Assembly (NCBI GenBank): GCA_963799315.1
Contig: CAWCWP010000001.1
Coordinates: 124,001-188,000, forward strand
Reading direction: 5' to 3'
Length of the DNA stretch: 64,000 nucleotides
DNA from: Parerythrobacter_A sp963799315
Lineage (GTDB): Bacteria; Pseudomonadota; Alphaproteobacteria; Sphingomonadales; Sphingomonadaceae
The stretch's first letter is position 1; every line of letters begins with the position of its first letter. Below, piece after piece: positions 8,812-15,276 of this stretch. A program made the translations under genes and the position numbers. The notes below the pieces were generated by a model. That model saw nothing but the letters and a program-made list of their open reading frames with translations, did not search any database and was not told where the DNA came from.

Positions 8812-9308
8812 CTTGGTGGCAGATCGCGATGATCGTGACCGGATCGGTCGTGGGAATGGAGCTGTTCGCGTGGTGGGCGCACAAATACATCATGCATGGC
8901 TGGGGCTGGGCCTGGCACCGCGACCATCACGAACCGCATGACAACGCGGTCGAGAAAAACGACCTGTATGCCGTGGTATTCGGCACCATCGTCTTCGCGA
9001 TGTTCGCGATCGGATATTATGTCTCGCCCGCGCTGTGGTGGGCGGCGCTCGGCATCACGCTCTACGGCGTGATCTACACTGTGATCCACGATGGGCTGGT
9101 GCATCAGCGCCTGTTCCGCTGGGTGCCCAAGCGTGGCTATGCCAAGCGGTTGGTGCAGGCGCACAAGCTGCACCATGCGACTATCGGTAAAGAGGGCGGC
9201 GTCAGCTTCGGCTTCGTCGTCGCGGAAGATCCGGCCAAGCTGAAAGCTGAACTGAAGCGCCAGCGGCAGGCGGGCCTGGCCGTCGTGCGGGACAGCGCAG
9301 GCGCCTGA
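8808..9308 (+). CDS. crtZ: Beta-carotene hydroxylase
   Basis: A 166-residue fatty-acid-hydroxylase-superfamily enzyme that hydroxylates C-3 of beta-ionone rings. The di-iron histidine motifs are 'HKYIMH' (25-30), 'HRDHHEPH' (37-44), 'HDGLVHQR' and 'HKLHHA'. The GTG start at 8808 overlaps the crtW TGA (GTGA), so expression is coupled to crtW. A longer reading from 8766 would overlap crtW by 46 bases and lacks family similarity. No crtE, crtB, crtI or crtY is in the window. Confidence 0.95.
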   Translation: MTWWQIAMIVTGSVVGMELFAWWAHKYIMHGWGWAWHRDHHEPHDNAVEKNDLYAVVFGTIVFAMFAIGYYVSPALWWAALGITLYGVIYTVIHDGLVHQRLFRWVPKRGYAKRLVQAHKLHHATIGKEGGVSFGFVVAEDPAKLKAELKRQRQAGLAVVRDSAGA

Positions 9309-9314
9309 ATCTCC

Positions 9315-9470
9315 CTAGCCGTAATTCACGTACAACGCGTGGATCATGCCGGGAAAGAAGAAGATCAGCGTCAGTATCAGGTTGATGAGGAACGTCATGC
9401 CGAGGCCATGCTTCATGGCGACGCCGACAGGTGGCAGCAGGACGGTAATGATGAGGGTAATGATATTCAC
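9315..9470 (-). CDS. YqaE/Pmp3 family small membrane protein
   Basis: A 51-residue proteolipid with two hydrophobic helices. 'LLPPVGVAMKHGLG' and 'LNLILTLIFFFPGMIHA'-type sequence are diagnostic of the Pmp3/YqaE family, which affects membrane potential and salt or cold stress tolerance in other organisms. The start is GTG at 9470 with a GGAG ribosome site; the upstream in-frame ATG at 9575 would reach past the family boundary into sufE. It is convergent with crtZ, 6 bp apart. Confidence 0.9.
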   Translation of the reverse strand: MNIITLIITVLLPPVGVAMKHGLGMTFLINLILTLIFFFPGMIHALYVNYG

Positions 9471-9549
9471 GGGGGGTAGTCTCCGGTAAGGTGCGCAAAA
9501 ACCTGCGCTTTTCACCTGAAACAACCGGCCTGACCGCCGTTCGTTCCGG

Positions 9550-9957
9550 CTAGCGTGCGGCGATCCTGCCGGCATGTTCGCGGACCAGCGCGATCATGTT
9601 GGGAATGCCCTGAGTCCGGTTGGAACTGAGCTGGTTTTTCAGGTCGAACGGTACCAGCGCGGCGGTGACATCCATCTGCGCCACGTCCGCTGCCGCGCGG
9701 TCCTGAACCGCCGCAATGACCAGTGCGACAATGCCCTTGGTGATGGCCGCATTGCTGTCTGCCAGAAAGTGCAGCCGTCCGTCCGCATCGGTGGGATAGA
9801 CCCACACATTCGCCGAGCAGCCGCGCACCAGCGTCGCATCGGTTTTCAGCGCATCGGGCATGGGTTCCAGATCGCGGCCCAGCTCGATCAGCAGGCGGTA
9901 GCGTTCGTCGCCTTCGAGAAACTCGTATTCCTCTTGTATGTCGTCCAGCGTCCGCAT
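9550..9957 (-). CDS. sufE: SufE-family cysteine desulfuration protein
   Basis: A 135-residue SufE-like protein that accepts persulfide sulfur from a cysteine desulfurase (SufS) for Fe-S cluster assembly. The sulfur-accepting Cys47 sits in 'RGCSANVW', and the C-terminus 'QGIPNMIALVREHA' fits the family. It is the last gene on the minus strand after the psp-associated genes (25 bp from the nearest), although a functional tie to them is not known. Confidence 0.92.
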   Translation of the reverse strand: MRTLDDIQEEYEFLEGDERYRLLIELGRDLEPMPDALKTDATLVRGCSANVWVYPTDADGRLHFLADSNAAITKGIVALVIAAVQDRAAADVAQMDVTAALVPFDLKNQLSSNRTQGIPNMIALVREHAGRIAAR

Positions 9958-9982
9958 CGCGGCAGCATGTAGGGCGCTGCGC

Positions 9983-10219
9983 TTATAAATCCACCCCGCT
10001 GGCGACAGCTTCCAGCTTGCGGATGCGCGCCTTCAGGTCGGCAATCTCGATCCGGGCGCCGGTATGCGGTGGCGTGTCGCCATCGGCTGTGCCGCGCAAG
10101 GTCAGCTCGCGCTCCTTCAGCGCCAGCCAGCTATGCCACGCCTGACTCGCCACCAGCATGACGATTGCCAGCGCGGCCAGTGCGGTGAGCGAAAATACGA
10201 TGGTCTGGGTGAAAAGCAT
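9983..10219 (-). CDS. PspB-like small membrane protein (fourth of the set, weakest match)
   Basis: A 78-residue protein with an N-terminal membrane helix (about residues 5-27), then a basic-acidic coiled segment ending 'LKARIRKLEAVASGVDL'. The R-I-x-x-L-E pattern is that of the neighbouring PspB-like proteins but the following T-D and the terminal I-D-x-L-R are missing, so it is a shortened or diverged member. The gene starts 3 bp after the preceding stop. Function is inferred only from the psp context. Confidence 0.65.
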   Translation of the reverse strand: MLFTQTIVFSLTALAALAIVMLVASQAWHSWLALKERELTLRGTADGDTPPHTGARIEIADLKARIRKLEAVASGVDL

Positions 10220-10222
10220 CGG

Positions 10223-10501
10223 TCATTCCTTTCCGCGTAGCTCGTCGATTTCCTGCGCGATGCGGCGGCGTTCCACGGCATCGAGCGAGTTGTCGTCGGT
10301 GGCGATGCGTTCGAGCACCTTGATCCGCTCGCGCAATGTCTCGATTTCGCGCTGCATGGCTGTGTCGTCATAGGACGATGACACCGGATTGCCGTCCTCG
10401 TCGCGGATCACGCCCATGTCCCTGTCATGCCGCCCGTTGATAAGCCGCACCGCCCCGCCGACCACGATGGCGACGATCACAACAATGGCCCAGCCGCTCA
10501 T
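10223..10501 (-). CDS. PspB-like small membrane protein (third of the set)
   Basis: A 92-residue protein with one N-terminal membrane helix (residues 4-20) and a long charged helix. Its core 'RIKVLERIATDD' and end 'EIDELRGKE' match the module shared by the two genes before it and by the PspC tail, with a seven-residue insert between the halves. The start ATG at 10501 overlaps the previous stop by four bases. Probably a single-pass inner-membrane protein with a cytoplasmic coiled coil, part of the phage-shock system by context. Confidence 0.72.
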   Translation of the reverse strand: MSGWAIVVIVAIVVGGAVRLINGRHDRDMGVIRDEDGNPVSSSYDDTAMQREIETLRERIKVLERIATDDNSLDAVERRRIAQEIDELRGKE

Positions 10502-10830
10502 TGCTGGGTCTCGCGTGCTACCGGTTCGCGCGCCACCTCTCTTAGGCGGTCGATATCCTGCGTCAGCTGGAACCCGCTATCGGTGACGATCCGTTCGACA
10601 GTGACCAGCCGGTCCTTCATCGCGCCCATTTCCGCGCGCAACTCGGCGTTTTCCTGCGTCAGCAGCTTCACGCGTTCCAGCGCGGCGGGATCGTGCTTGG
10701 GATGCAGGGCCTTGCCCCAGCTGTTCTCAAGCGGATAGCCGTTCTTGATGCGCAGCCACGTCGTCAGCACCCAGCCGCCCACCGCCATCACTGCGACCAG
10801 CGCGAACAATTCGCCACTCATGCCCATCAT
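10498..10830 (-). CDS. PspB-like small membrane protein (second of the set)
   Basis: A 110-residue single-pass membrane protein (helix at about residues 6-24) followed by a coiled coil. The module starts 'RLVTVERIVTDSG' and ends 'DIDRLR', spanning 24 residues, the same length as in the PspC tail and in the preceding gene. It starts at ATG 10830, overlapping the previous stop (ATGA). PspB of enterobacteria has a similar build (one helix plus leucine-zipper-like segment that contacts PspC/PspA); equivalence here is inferred. Confidence 0.75.
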   Translation of the reverse strand: MMGMSGELFALVAVMAVGGWVLTTWLRIKNGYPLENSWGKALHPKHDPAALERVKLLTQENAELRAEMGAMKDRLVTVERIVTDSGFQLTQDIDRLREVAREPVARETQQ

Positions 10831-11177
10831 CGTACCGTCTCCTTGTCCATGTCACCCAGCGGAACGCCAGAGTCCCGTTGTTCAACGGATCGCGTATCGC
10901 GCCTTTCGGTTTCGCGCGTATCGCGCAGGGCGTCGATCTGCGTGGCCACATCGTAGCCCCGGTCGGTGACGATGCGTTCCAGTACCTGCACCCGGTCCTC
11001 CAGCGACTGGACCTTGCTGGCATATTGTGCCGCTTTCTCGCTGGTCATGTCGGCCGTCGTGTGCAGCTTCTTTTCCTGCAATTTGCGGTTGCTGACGATC
11101 CAGATAATGCCGACCACCATCGCAAACGGTGCCATCACGGCCACCAGCCCGGTCAGGCCTCCCAAAAAACTTTCCAT
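10827..11177 (-). CDS. PspB-like small membrane protein (first of the set)
   Basis: A 116-residue protein: N-terminal hydrophobic helix (about residues 8-28), linker, then coiled coil with 'RVQVLERIVTDRG' and 'QIDALR' and a charged, arginine-rich tail. The ribosome site GGGGA precedes ATG 11177. It follows pspC by 28 bp and is overlapped by the next member. It is longer than PspB and lacks PspB's characteristic N-terminus, so it is called PspB-like rather than PspB. Confidence 0.77.
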   Translation of the reverse strand: MESFLGGLTGLVAVMAPFAMVVGIIWIVSNRKLQEKKLHTTADMTSEKAAQYASKVQSLEDRVQVLERIVTDRGYDVATQIDALRDTRETERRDTRSVEQRDSGVPLGDMDKETVR

Positions 11178-11205
11178 CTCGTTTCCCCTCTCTTGTCAGG
11201 CGCGT

Positions 11206-11583
11206 TCAGCGCAGCTGTTCGATCTCGCTGCTAAGGCGCGTGTTGCTGTTAACGTAATAGCTTTCCACTTCGGCCAGCCGCCGATCCACGTCGCGCATCT
11301 GGCCGCGGATTTCACGCGCGGTGCGCTTCGGGTTCTGGCGCACACGCTGCCAGTATTGCTGCTGTTCCGGGCTGGCATAGAGATGCGGCGGCTTCTTGTT
11401 GAGCAACAGGCCCATCAGGATATAGATCGGGATAGTCATGCCGCCGGAGGCAAAGGTCAGGCCGATTGCGCCGAGTCGGACCCAGATCGCATTGACCCCG
11501 GTGTAATCGGCAATGCCGGAACACACGCCCATCAGCTTCTTGCCATACGGATCTTTGTAAAGCGTCGTTTTCGGGCTGTTCAT
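11206..11583 (-). CDS. pspC: Phage shock protein C
   Basis: A 125-residue PspC-domain membrane protein. 'LYKDPYGKKLMGVCSGIADYTG' spans the conserved N-terminal region and is followed by a hydrophobic helix with 'IPIYILMGLLL'. PspC senses envelope stress with PspB and releases or recruits PspA. Downstream of the PspC domain is a charged helix that ends 'RLAEVESYYV...EIEQLR', which aligns without gaps to the 24-residue module of two of the following small proteins. Its ATG overlaps the pspB stop by four bases. Confidence 0.92.
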   Translation of the reverse strand: MNSPKTTLYKDPYGKKLMGVCSGIADYTGVNAIWVRLGAIGLTFASGGMTIPIYILMGLLLNKKPPHLYASPEQQQYWQRVRQNPKRTAREIRGQMRDVDRRLAEVESYYVNSNTRLSSEIEQLR

Positions 11584-11894
11584 CGGGCGGTTCCTTCGTT
11601 CACGGCTTTCTTGGCGGCAACCAGGCGTTCCAGCTCGGCCAGCGAGGCATCCTGGCCTTCGCTTTCCGGCAGCAGGCGCGTCTGGTTGAAGTCGGGGTGG
11701 TCGGCAGCGACAAGGCGTTCGACCGTGTCCATCCGTTCGTCGAGGCGTTTTGCAAGCTGGTACAGGTCGTCCAGCAGTGCCTCGTCGTCGGTGGTGATGG
11801 TCGCGGCGGTTTTCCAGCGCGTGATGTAATGCAGGATCACCCACGGCAGGCCGATAAAGATTGTCGGGACGACGAAGATTGCGGTCCAGTCCAT
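11580..11894 (-). CDS. pspB: Phage shock protein B
   Basis: A 104-residue single-pass membrane protein. The N-terminal helix (about residues 4-24) is followed by a cytoplasmic helix with 'LAKRLDERMDTVERLV' and 'AADHPDF', the pattern of the enterobacterial PspB C-terminal half (R-x-x-x-L-E...D-x-x-P-x-F). It lies 3 bp after pspA and overlaps pspC. It probably links the stress signal to PspC and PspA at the inner membrane. Confidence 0.88.
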   Translation of the reverse strand: MDWTAIFVVPTIFIGLPWVILHYITRWKTAATITTDDEALLDDLYQLAKRLDERMDTVERLVAADHPDFNQTRLLPESEGQDASLAELERLVAAKKAVNEGTAR

Positions 11895-11897
11895 GAC

Positions 11898-12587
11898 TTA
11901 TCCCTTCGCCTTGGTGCCGCTTTCGCCAAGCGCGCGCTTCATTTCCGCCAGCTCGTCGTCGACCTTGTCCGAACCCTTCAGCGCGGTGATTTCGTCCGAC
12001 AGGCTGGGCGTCGCGGCGTTCTCGCCGATCTTGAGCGAGTCGGCGCGGCCTTCGGCATAATCGACGCGGCGTTCCAGCTGGTCGAAGCGGGTCATGGCGT
12101 CGCCCGCCTTTTCATTGGTCATCAGCGTGCGCAGCTTGACGCGGTTCTCCGCACTTTCCAGCCGGGCCGCGATGGCGGTCTGGCGGCTGCGGGCTTCGCG
12201 CAGGCGGGTCTGCAGTTTTTGGATATCCGCTTCGTAAGCACGCAGCGCATCGTCCAGCACGGTGACTTCGCCCTTTAGCTGTTCGGCGGTATCGGCGGCG
12301 CGGTTCTTTTCCACCAGCGCGGCACGGGCCAGGTCTTCGCGGTCCTTGCTCAGCGCCAGCTGCGCCTTTTCGGCCCAGTCGGCCTGCAACGTCTCCAGCT
12401 TGCTGCTGGCGCGCTGCATCTCCTTCTGGTCGGCAATGGTGCGCGCGGCGGATGCGCGGACTTCGACCAGCGTATCCTCCATTTCGAGGATGATCATGCG
12501 GATCATCTTGGCCGGATCGTCGGCCTTGTCCAGCATCTCGTTGAAATTGGCCGCGACGATATCGCGGGTGCGGCTGAAAATACCCAT
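11898..12587 (-). CDS. pspA: Phage shock protein A
   Basis: A 229-residue PspA/IM30 protein, an almost wholly helical membrane-binding effector that also inhibits PspF. It starts 'MGIFSRTRDIVAANFNEML', the amphipathic membrane helix, followed by 'DDPAKMIRMIILEMEDTL', the classical PspA signature. The ATG at 12587 follows a GGAG site; the in-frame reading back to 12725 adds 46 residues without PspA character. It precedes pspB by 3 bp and is driven by the sigma-54 promoter at 12941-12957. Confidence 0.95.
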   Translation of the reverse strand: MGIFSRTRDIVAANFNEMLDKADDPAKMIRMIILEMEDTLVEVRASAARTIADQKEMQRASSKLETLQADWAEKAQLALSKDREDLARAALVEKNRAADTAEQLKGEVTVLDDALRAYEADIQKLQTRLREARSRQTAIAARLESAENRVKLRTLMTNEKAGDAMTRFDQLERRVDYAEGRADSLKIGENAATPSLSDEITALKGSDKVDDELAEMKRALGESGTKAKG

Positions 12588-12721
12588 GAGGGAAACTCCG
12601 GTGGTTTTGGCGGGCCCGAACTTTGCAGGTCCGAATGTGTTGGGGATACGGCGTGTGGCGGAAAATTGCGAATGCGCGGGCAGGTTTGCCGTGCGCGGCG
12701 TGTCGGTTCCGAGTGTCAGCG

Positions 12722-12898
12722 TCATGCCAGCTCCATCGTTGCCAGCACGACCTGACCGGGCAGCGTATGCACGGGTGCGGCATGCTGGTCGGGTGTGACC
12801 TGGATGGGCAGGGTGACGAGGACGAAGACCGACATGGCAGCCACGCTGACGGCGGCGGCTTTGCCAAGGCTGGTCTGGAAGAAGCGGCGGTCTGGCAT
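12722..12898 (-). CDS. Small membrane ORF at the head of the psp operon
   Basis: A 58-residue ORF starting 'MPDRRFFQTSLGKAAAV' with one hydrophobic helix (about residues 13-32) and a short proline-containing exported or periplasmic tail ending 'VLATMELA'. The ATG at 12898 is preceded by CCGGAG, the same ribosome site as pspA. It lies just downstream of the sigma-54 promoter, so it would be the first gene of the psp transcript. The family is not recognised; secretion-signal or stress-peptide roles are only guesses. Confidence 0.5.
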   Translation of the reverse strand: MPDRRFFQTSLGKAAAVSVAAMSVFVLVTLPIQVTPDQHAAPVHTLPGQVVLATMELA

Positions 12899-12940
12899 GG
12901 CGGGTCTCCGGTGGTCGGTGTCAGGTCTCTCCCTCCTCTT

Positions 12941-12957
12941 TGCAACGGCCGTGCCAA
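12941..12957 (-). promoter_or_regulatory. Sigma-54 promoter of the psp operon
   Basis: On the minus strand the bases read TTGGCACGGCCGTTGCA. This is an exact match to the -24/-12 consensus TGGCAC-N5-TTGC(A/T), pointing toward the psp genes. It lies between the small psp ORF and divergent pspF, a sigma-54 activator, which is the expected arrangement for a PspF-dependent promoter. Confidence 0.88.
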
Positions 12958-13021
12958 ACGGCCTTTATCACCGGAATACAGGGCATTGCATGTAAGCGGG
13001 CGAAAACCGGATTGGTAGCTA

Positions 13022-13038
13022 TTGCCAGATGTTGGCAA
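13022..13038. promoter_or_regulatory. Putative PspF binding site (upstream activating sequence)
   Basis: An inverted repeat TTGCCA-N5-TGGCAA is centred about 100 bp upstream of the predicted psp transcription start and 14 bp before the pspF start codon. Position and symmetry suit an enhancer site for PspF, and binding there would also repress pspF itself, as in Escherichia coli. The match to a known PspF consensus was not tested. Confidence 0.5.
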
Positions 13039-13051
13039 ATATTCCTATATC

Positions 13052-14086
13052 ATGGGCATGGATCGCGAAAACCAGTTCATCGGCCAGTCCAGCGCCTTTC
13101 TCGATGCTGTAGAGCGAACGTCGCGCGCGGCTCCGCTGGGGCGGCCCGTGCTGGTTATCGGCGAACGCGGCACGGGCAAGGAGCTGATCGCCGACCGGCT
13201 GCACCGTTTGTCCGACCGGTGGGGCGAACCGCTCGTCACGATGAATTGCGCCGCGCTGCCTGAAACGCTGATCGAGGCGGAACTGTTCGGGCACGAGGCG
13301 GGCGCGTTCACCGGCGCGACGCGTGCGCGGGCAGGGCGGTTCGAGGAAGCGGACAAGGGCACGCTGTTCCTTGACGAGCTGGGCACATTGTCGATGGGCG
13401 CGCAGGAACGCCTGCTGCGCACGGTCGAATATGGCGAGGTGACGCGGATCGGCGCATCGCGGCCCATGCGCGTCGATGTGCGAATTGTCGGCGCGACCAA
13501 TGACGACCTGCCGCGCCGCGCGGAGGAAGGCACCTTTCGCGCCGACCTGCTCGACCGCCTCAGTTTCGAAGTCATTACCCTGCCGCCGCTGCGCGTGCGC
13601 GAGGGCGACGTGGCCGTGCTGGCGCAGCATTTCGGGCGGCGCATGGGGTCCGAACTGGGCTGGGAAGACTGGCCTGGCTTTGCCGATCATGTCGCGGCGC
13701 AGATGGAGGACTATCGCTGGCCCGGCAATGTGCGCGAATTGCGTAATGTGGTGGAACGCAGCGTCTATCGCTGGGACGATGCCGATACGCCGGTCGGACA
13801 TATGCAATTCGACCCGTTCGACAGCCCGTGGAAACCCGGCGGTTTGCCGCGAAAGGCCGAACCCGCCGCCGTACAACCCGCCGAAGCAGCGTCCGGCGCC
13901 CCCGCCACGCCCGATATCGACGCGGTGGACGATCTGCGCGCAACCGTGGACGCCTATGAAAAACGCATCGTCGAACACGCGCTGGGCAAACACCGCTGGA
14001 ACCAGCGCCAGACCGCCAAGGCGCTGGGGCTGAGTTACGACCAGTTACGGCATTGTATTAAAAAGCACGGGCTGGGTGAAGCTTGA
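13052..14086 (+). CDS. pspF: Phage shock operon transcriptional activator PspF
   Basis: A 344-residue sigma-54 activator (AAA+ ATPase) without an N-terminal receiver or sensory domain, the form typical of PspF. Walker A 'GERGTGK' is at 37-43, the sigma-54-contacting 'GAFTGA' at 84-89, and Walker B 'GTLFLDEL' near 103-110. A Fis-type helix-turn-helix 'QTAKALGLSYDQLRHCIKK' closes the protein. ATG 13052 is used (another at 13058). It is divergent from the psp operon and faces its sigma-54 promoter; PspA normally holds this protein inactive. Confidence 0.93.
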   Translation: MGMDRENQFIGQSSAFLDAVERTSRAAPLGRPVLVIGERGTGKELIADRLHRLSDRWGEPLVTMNCAALPETLIEAELFGHEAGAFTGATRARAGRFEEADKGTLFLDELGTLSMGAQERLLRTVEYGEVTRIGASRPMRVDVRIVGATNDDLPRRAEEGTFRADLLDRLSFEVITLPPLRVREGDVAVLAQHFGRRMGSELGWEDWPGFADHVAAQMEDYRWPGNVRELRNVVERSVYRWDDADTPVGHMQFDPFDSPWKPGGLPRKAEPAAVQPAEAASGAPATPDIDAVDDLRATVDAYEKRIVEHALGKHRWNQRQTAKALGLSYDQLRHCIKKHGLGEA

Positions 14087-14183
14087 CCGAACCGGAACCG
14101 TTAATGATGCCACCCGCATTTACAGCGCGTTAGCCTTCGCATCCTATCGACTATCGACGGAACCGTATGACTGGAGGGACGGA

Positions 14184-14528
14184 ATGCAGGGCTTCATCGA
14201 TCTGGTGACCGGTTTCGCTGGCGGTGTTCAGAAGGTCATGGCCATGTTGCTCCTGTCGGGCCTCGCTCTCTCTGCCATCATCGGGCTGACTATATACGGC
14301 ACGGCTCCGATTATCGCGGAAGAAGCGGGTGAACGTATGGAGAAATACGTCGAGTCGCGGATGGAGCACACCCTGACGGACAGTCGCGCCATGCATTGCG
14401 AACGGCTTCGCGCCAGGGCTTCGAAGATATGGAACGAAGCTGTCGATAACGGCACCGAGGATCGTGTGACCGAGCGGATCGACGAGCTGGACCGGCAGGC
14501 AGGCCGGATCTGTAATCCGCCATCCTGA
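14184..14528 (+). CDS. Single-pass membrane protein of unknown function
   Basis: A 114-residue protein starting 'MQGFIDLVTGFAGG' after a strong ribosome site (GGAGGGACGG). One transmembrane helix lies at about residues 16-37, followed by a charged helical domain with two cysteines ('HCERLRA' and 'RICNPPS'). No family is recognised. It lies about 100 bp downstream of pspF on the same strand and may or may not belong to the psp regulon. The gap 14529-14712 that follows shows no clear RNA or terminator. Confidence 0.6.
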   Translation: MQGFIDLVTGFAGGVQKVMAMLLLSGLALSAIIGLTIYGTAPIIAEEAGERMEKYVESRMEHTLTDSRAMHCERLRARASKIWNEAVDNGTEDRVTERIDELDRQAGRICNPPS

Positions 14529-14712
14529 ATAGCATTATGATACCCGAACGACCTGCTGGCGCGGTTGCGGGCTACAGATCATTCTTGCAAAGCGCGCCCG
14601 CCGCGCCTAGCTGTCTCTCATCCCGACATTGTGAAGGCAAAGTCTGGCTGGCGCTTCGGGGCCGGCCTTGAATGCTTTTACCCGTCGCACAGAGAGAACC
14701 GACACCGCCACG

Positions 14713-15276
14713 ATGCCCGATATGGACCGCCTTTCCGCCGTGATCGCACACGAAGCCGCCGCGCTGGGATTCGATCTGGTGCGTGTGAAGATGATGCCGT
14801 CCGAGGCCGGGGACGGCGCGCAGGCCTTGCAGGTGATGGCGGAAGACCTTGCCACCGGGCAGCTGGTGATCGAACAATGCGCCGCACTCAGCCGTGCGAT
14901 ATCGGCGCGGATGGATGCGCTGGAGGAAGAGGGCGAGACGCTGATCGCGGGGGCTTACCACCTCGAAGTCAGCAGCCCCGGAATCGACCGTCCGCTGACC
15001 CGTGCCAAGGATTTTTCCGACTGGGCCGGGCATGAGGCGAAAATTTCCCTATCCGATAAGATCGATGGAAAGCGTAATTTGCGCGGGCCGCTGGTCGGAA
15101 TAGAAGGGGACACCGTCACCATCGACGACGCGAAGGCGGGCGAAACCGCCGTGCCGCGCCATGCCATTCATTCGGCGAAACTGGTCCTGACCGACAAGCT
15201 GATCGCTGCAACCGCTCCGCTCGACACCGACGGAGCCGATGAAATTACCGAAGACACAGAAGAGGCCGATACCTGA
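14713..15276 (+). CDS. rimP: Ribosome maturation factor RimP
   Basis: A 187-residue RimP needed for 30S subunit maturation. 'EAAALGFDLVRVKMM' near the N-terminus and 'LEVSSPGIDRPLT' are signature stretches. ATG 14713 ('MPDMDRLS') fits family N-termini; an earlier in-frame start at 14668 is possible. Its stop overlaps the nusA start by one base, and it leads the rimP-nusA-ylxR-infB operon. Confidence 0.93.
   Translation: MPDMDRLSAVIAHEAAALGFDLVRVKMMPSEAGDGAQALQVMAEDLATGQLVIEQCAALSRAISARMDALEEEGETLIAGAYHLEVSSPGIDRPLTRAKDFSDWAGHEAKISLSDKIDGKRNLRGPLVGIEGDTVTIDDAKAGETAVPRHAIHSAKLVLTDKLIAATAPLDTDGADEITEDTEEADT

Noticed and set aside
13022..13051. A TTG start for PspF at 13022.
   Set aside because: It would place the start within the inverted repeat in front of pspF and adds residues not seen in PspF; ATG 13052 or 13058 fits the family.
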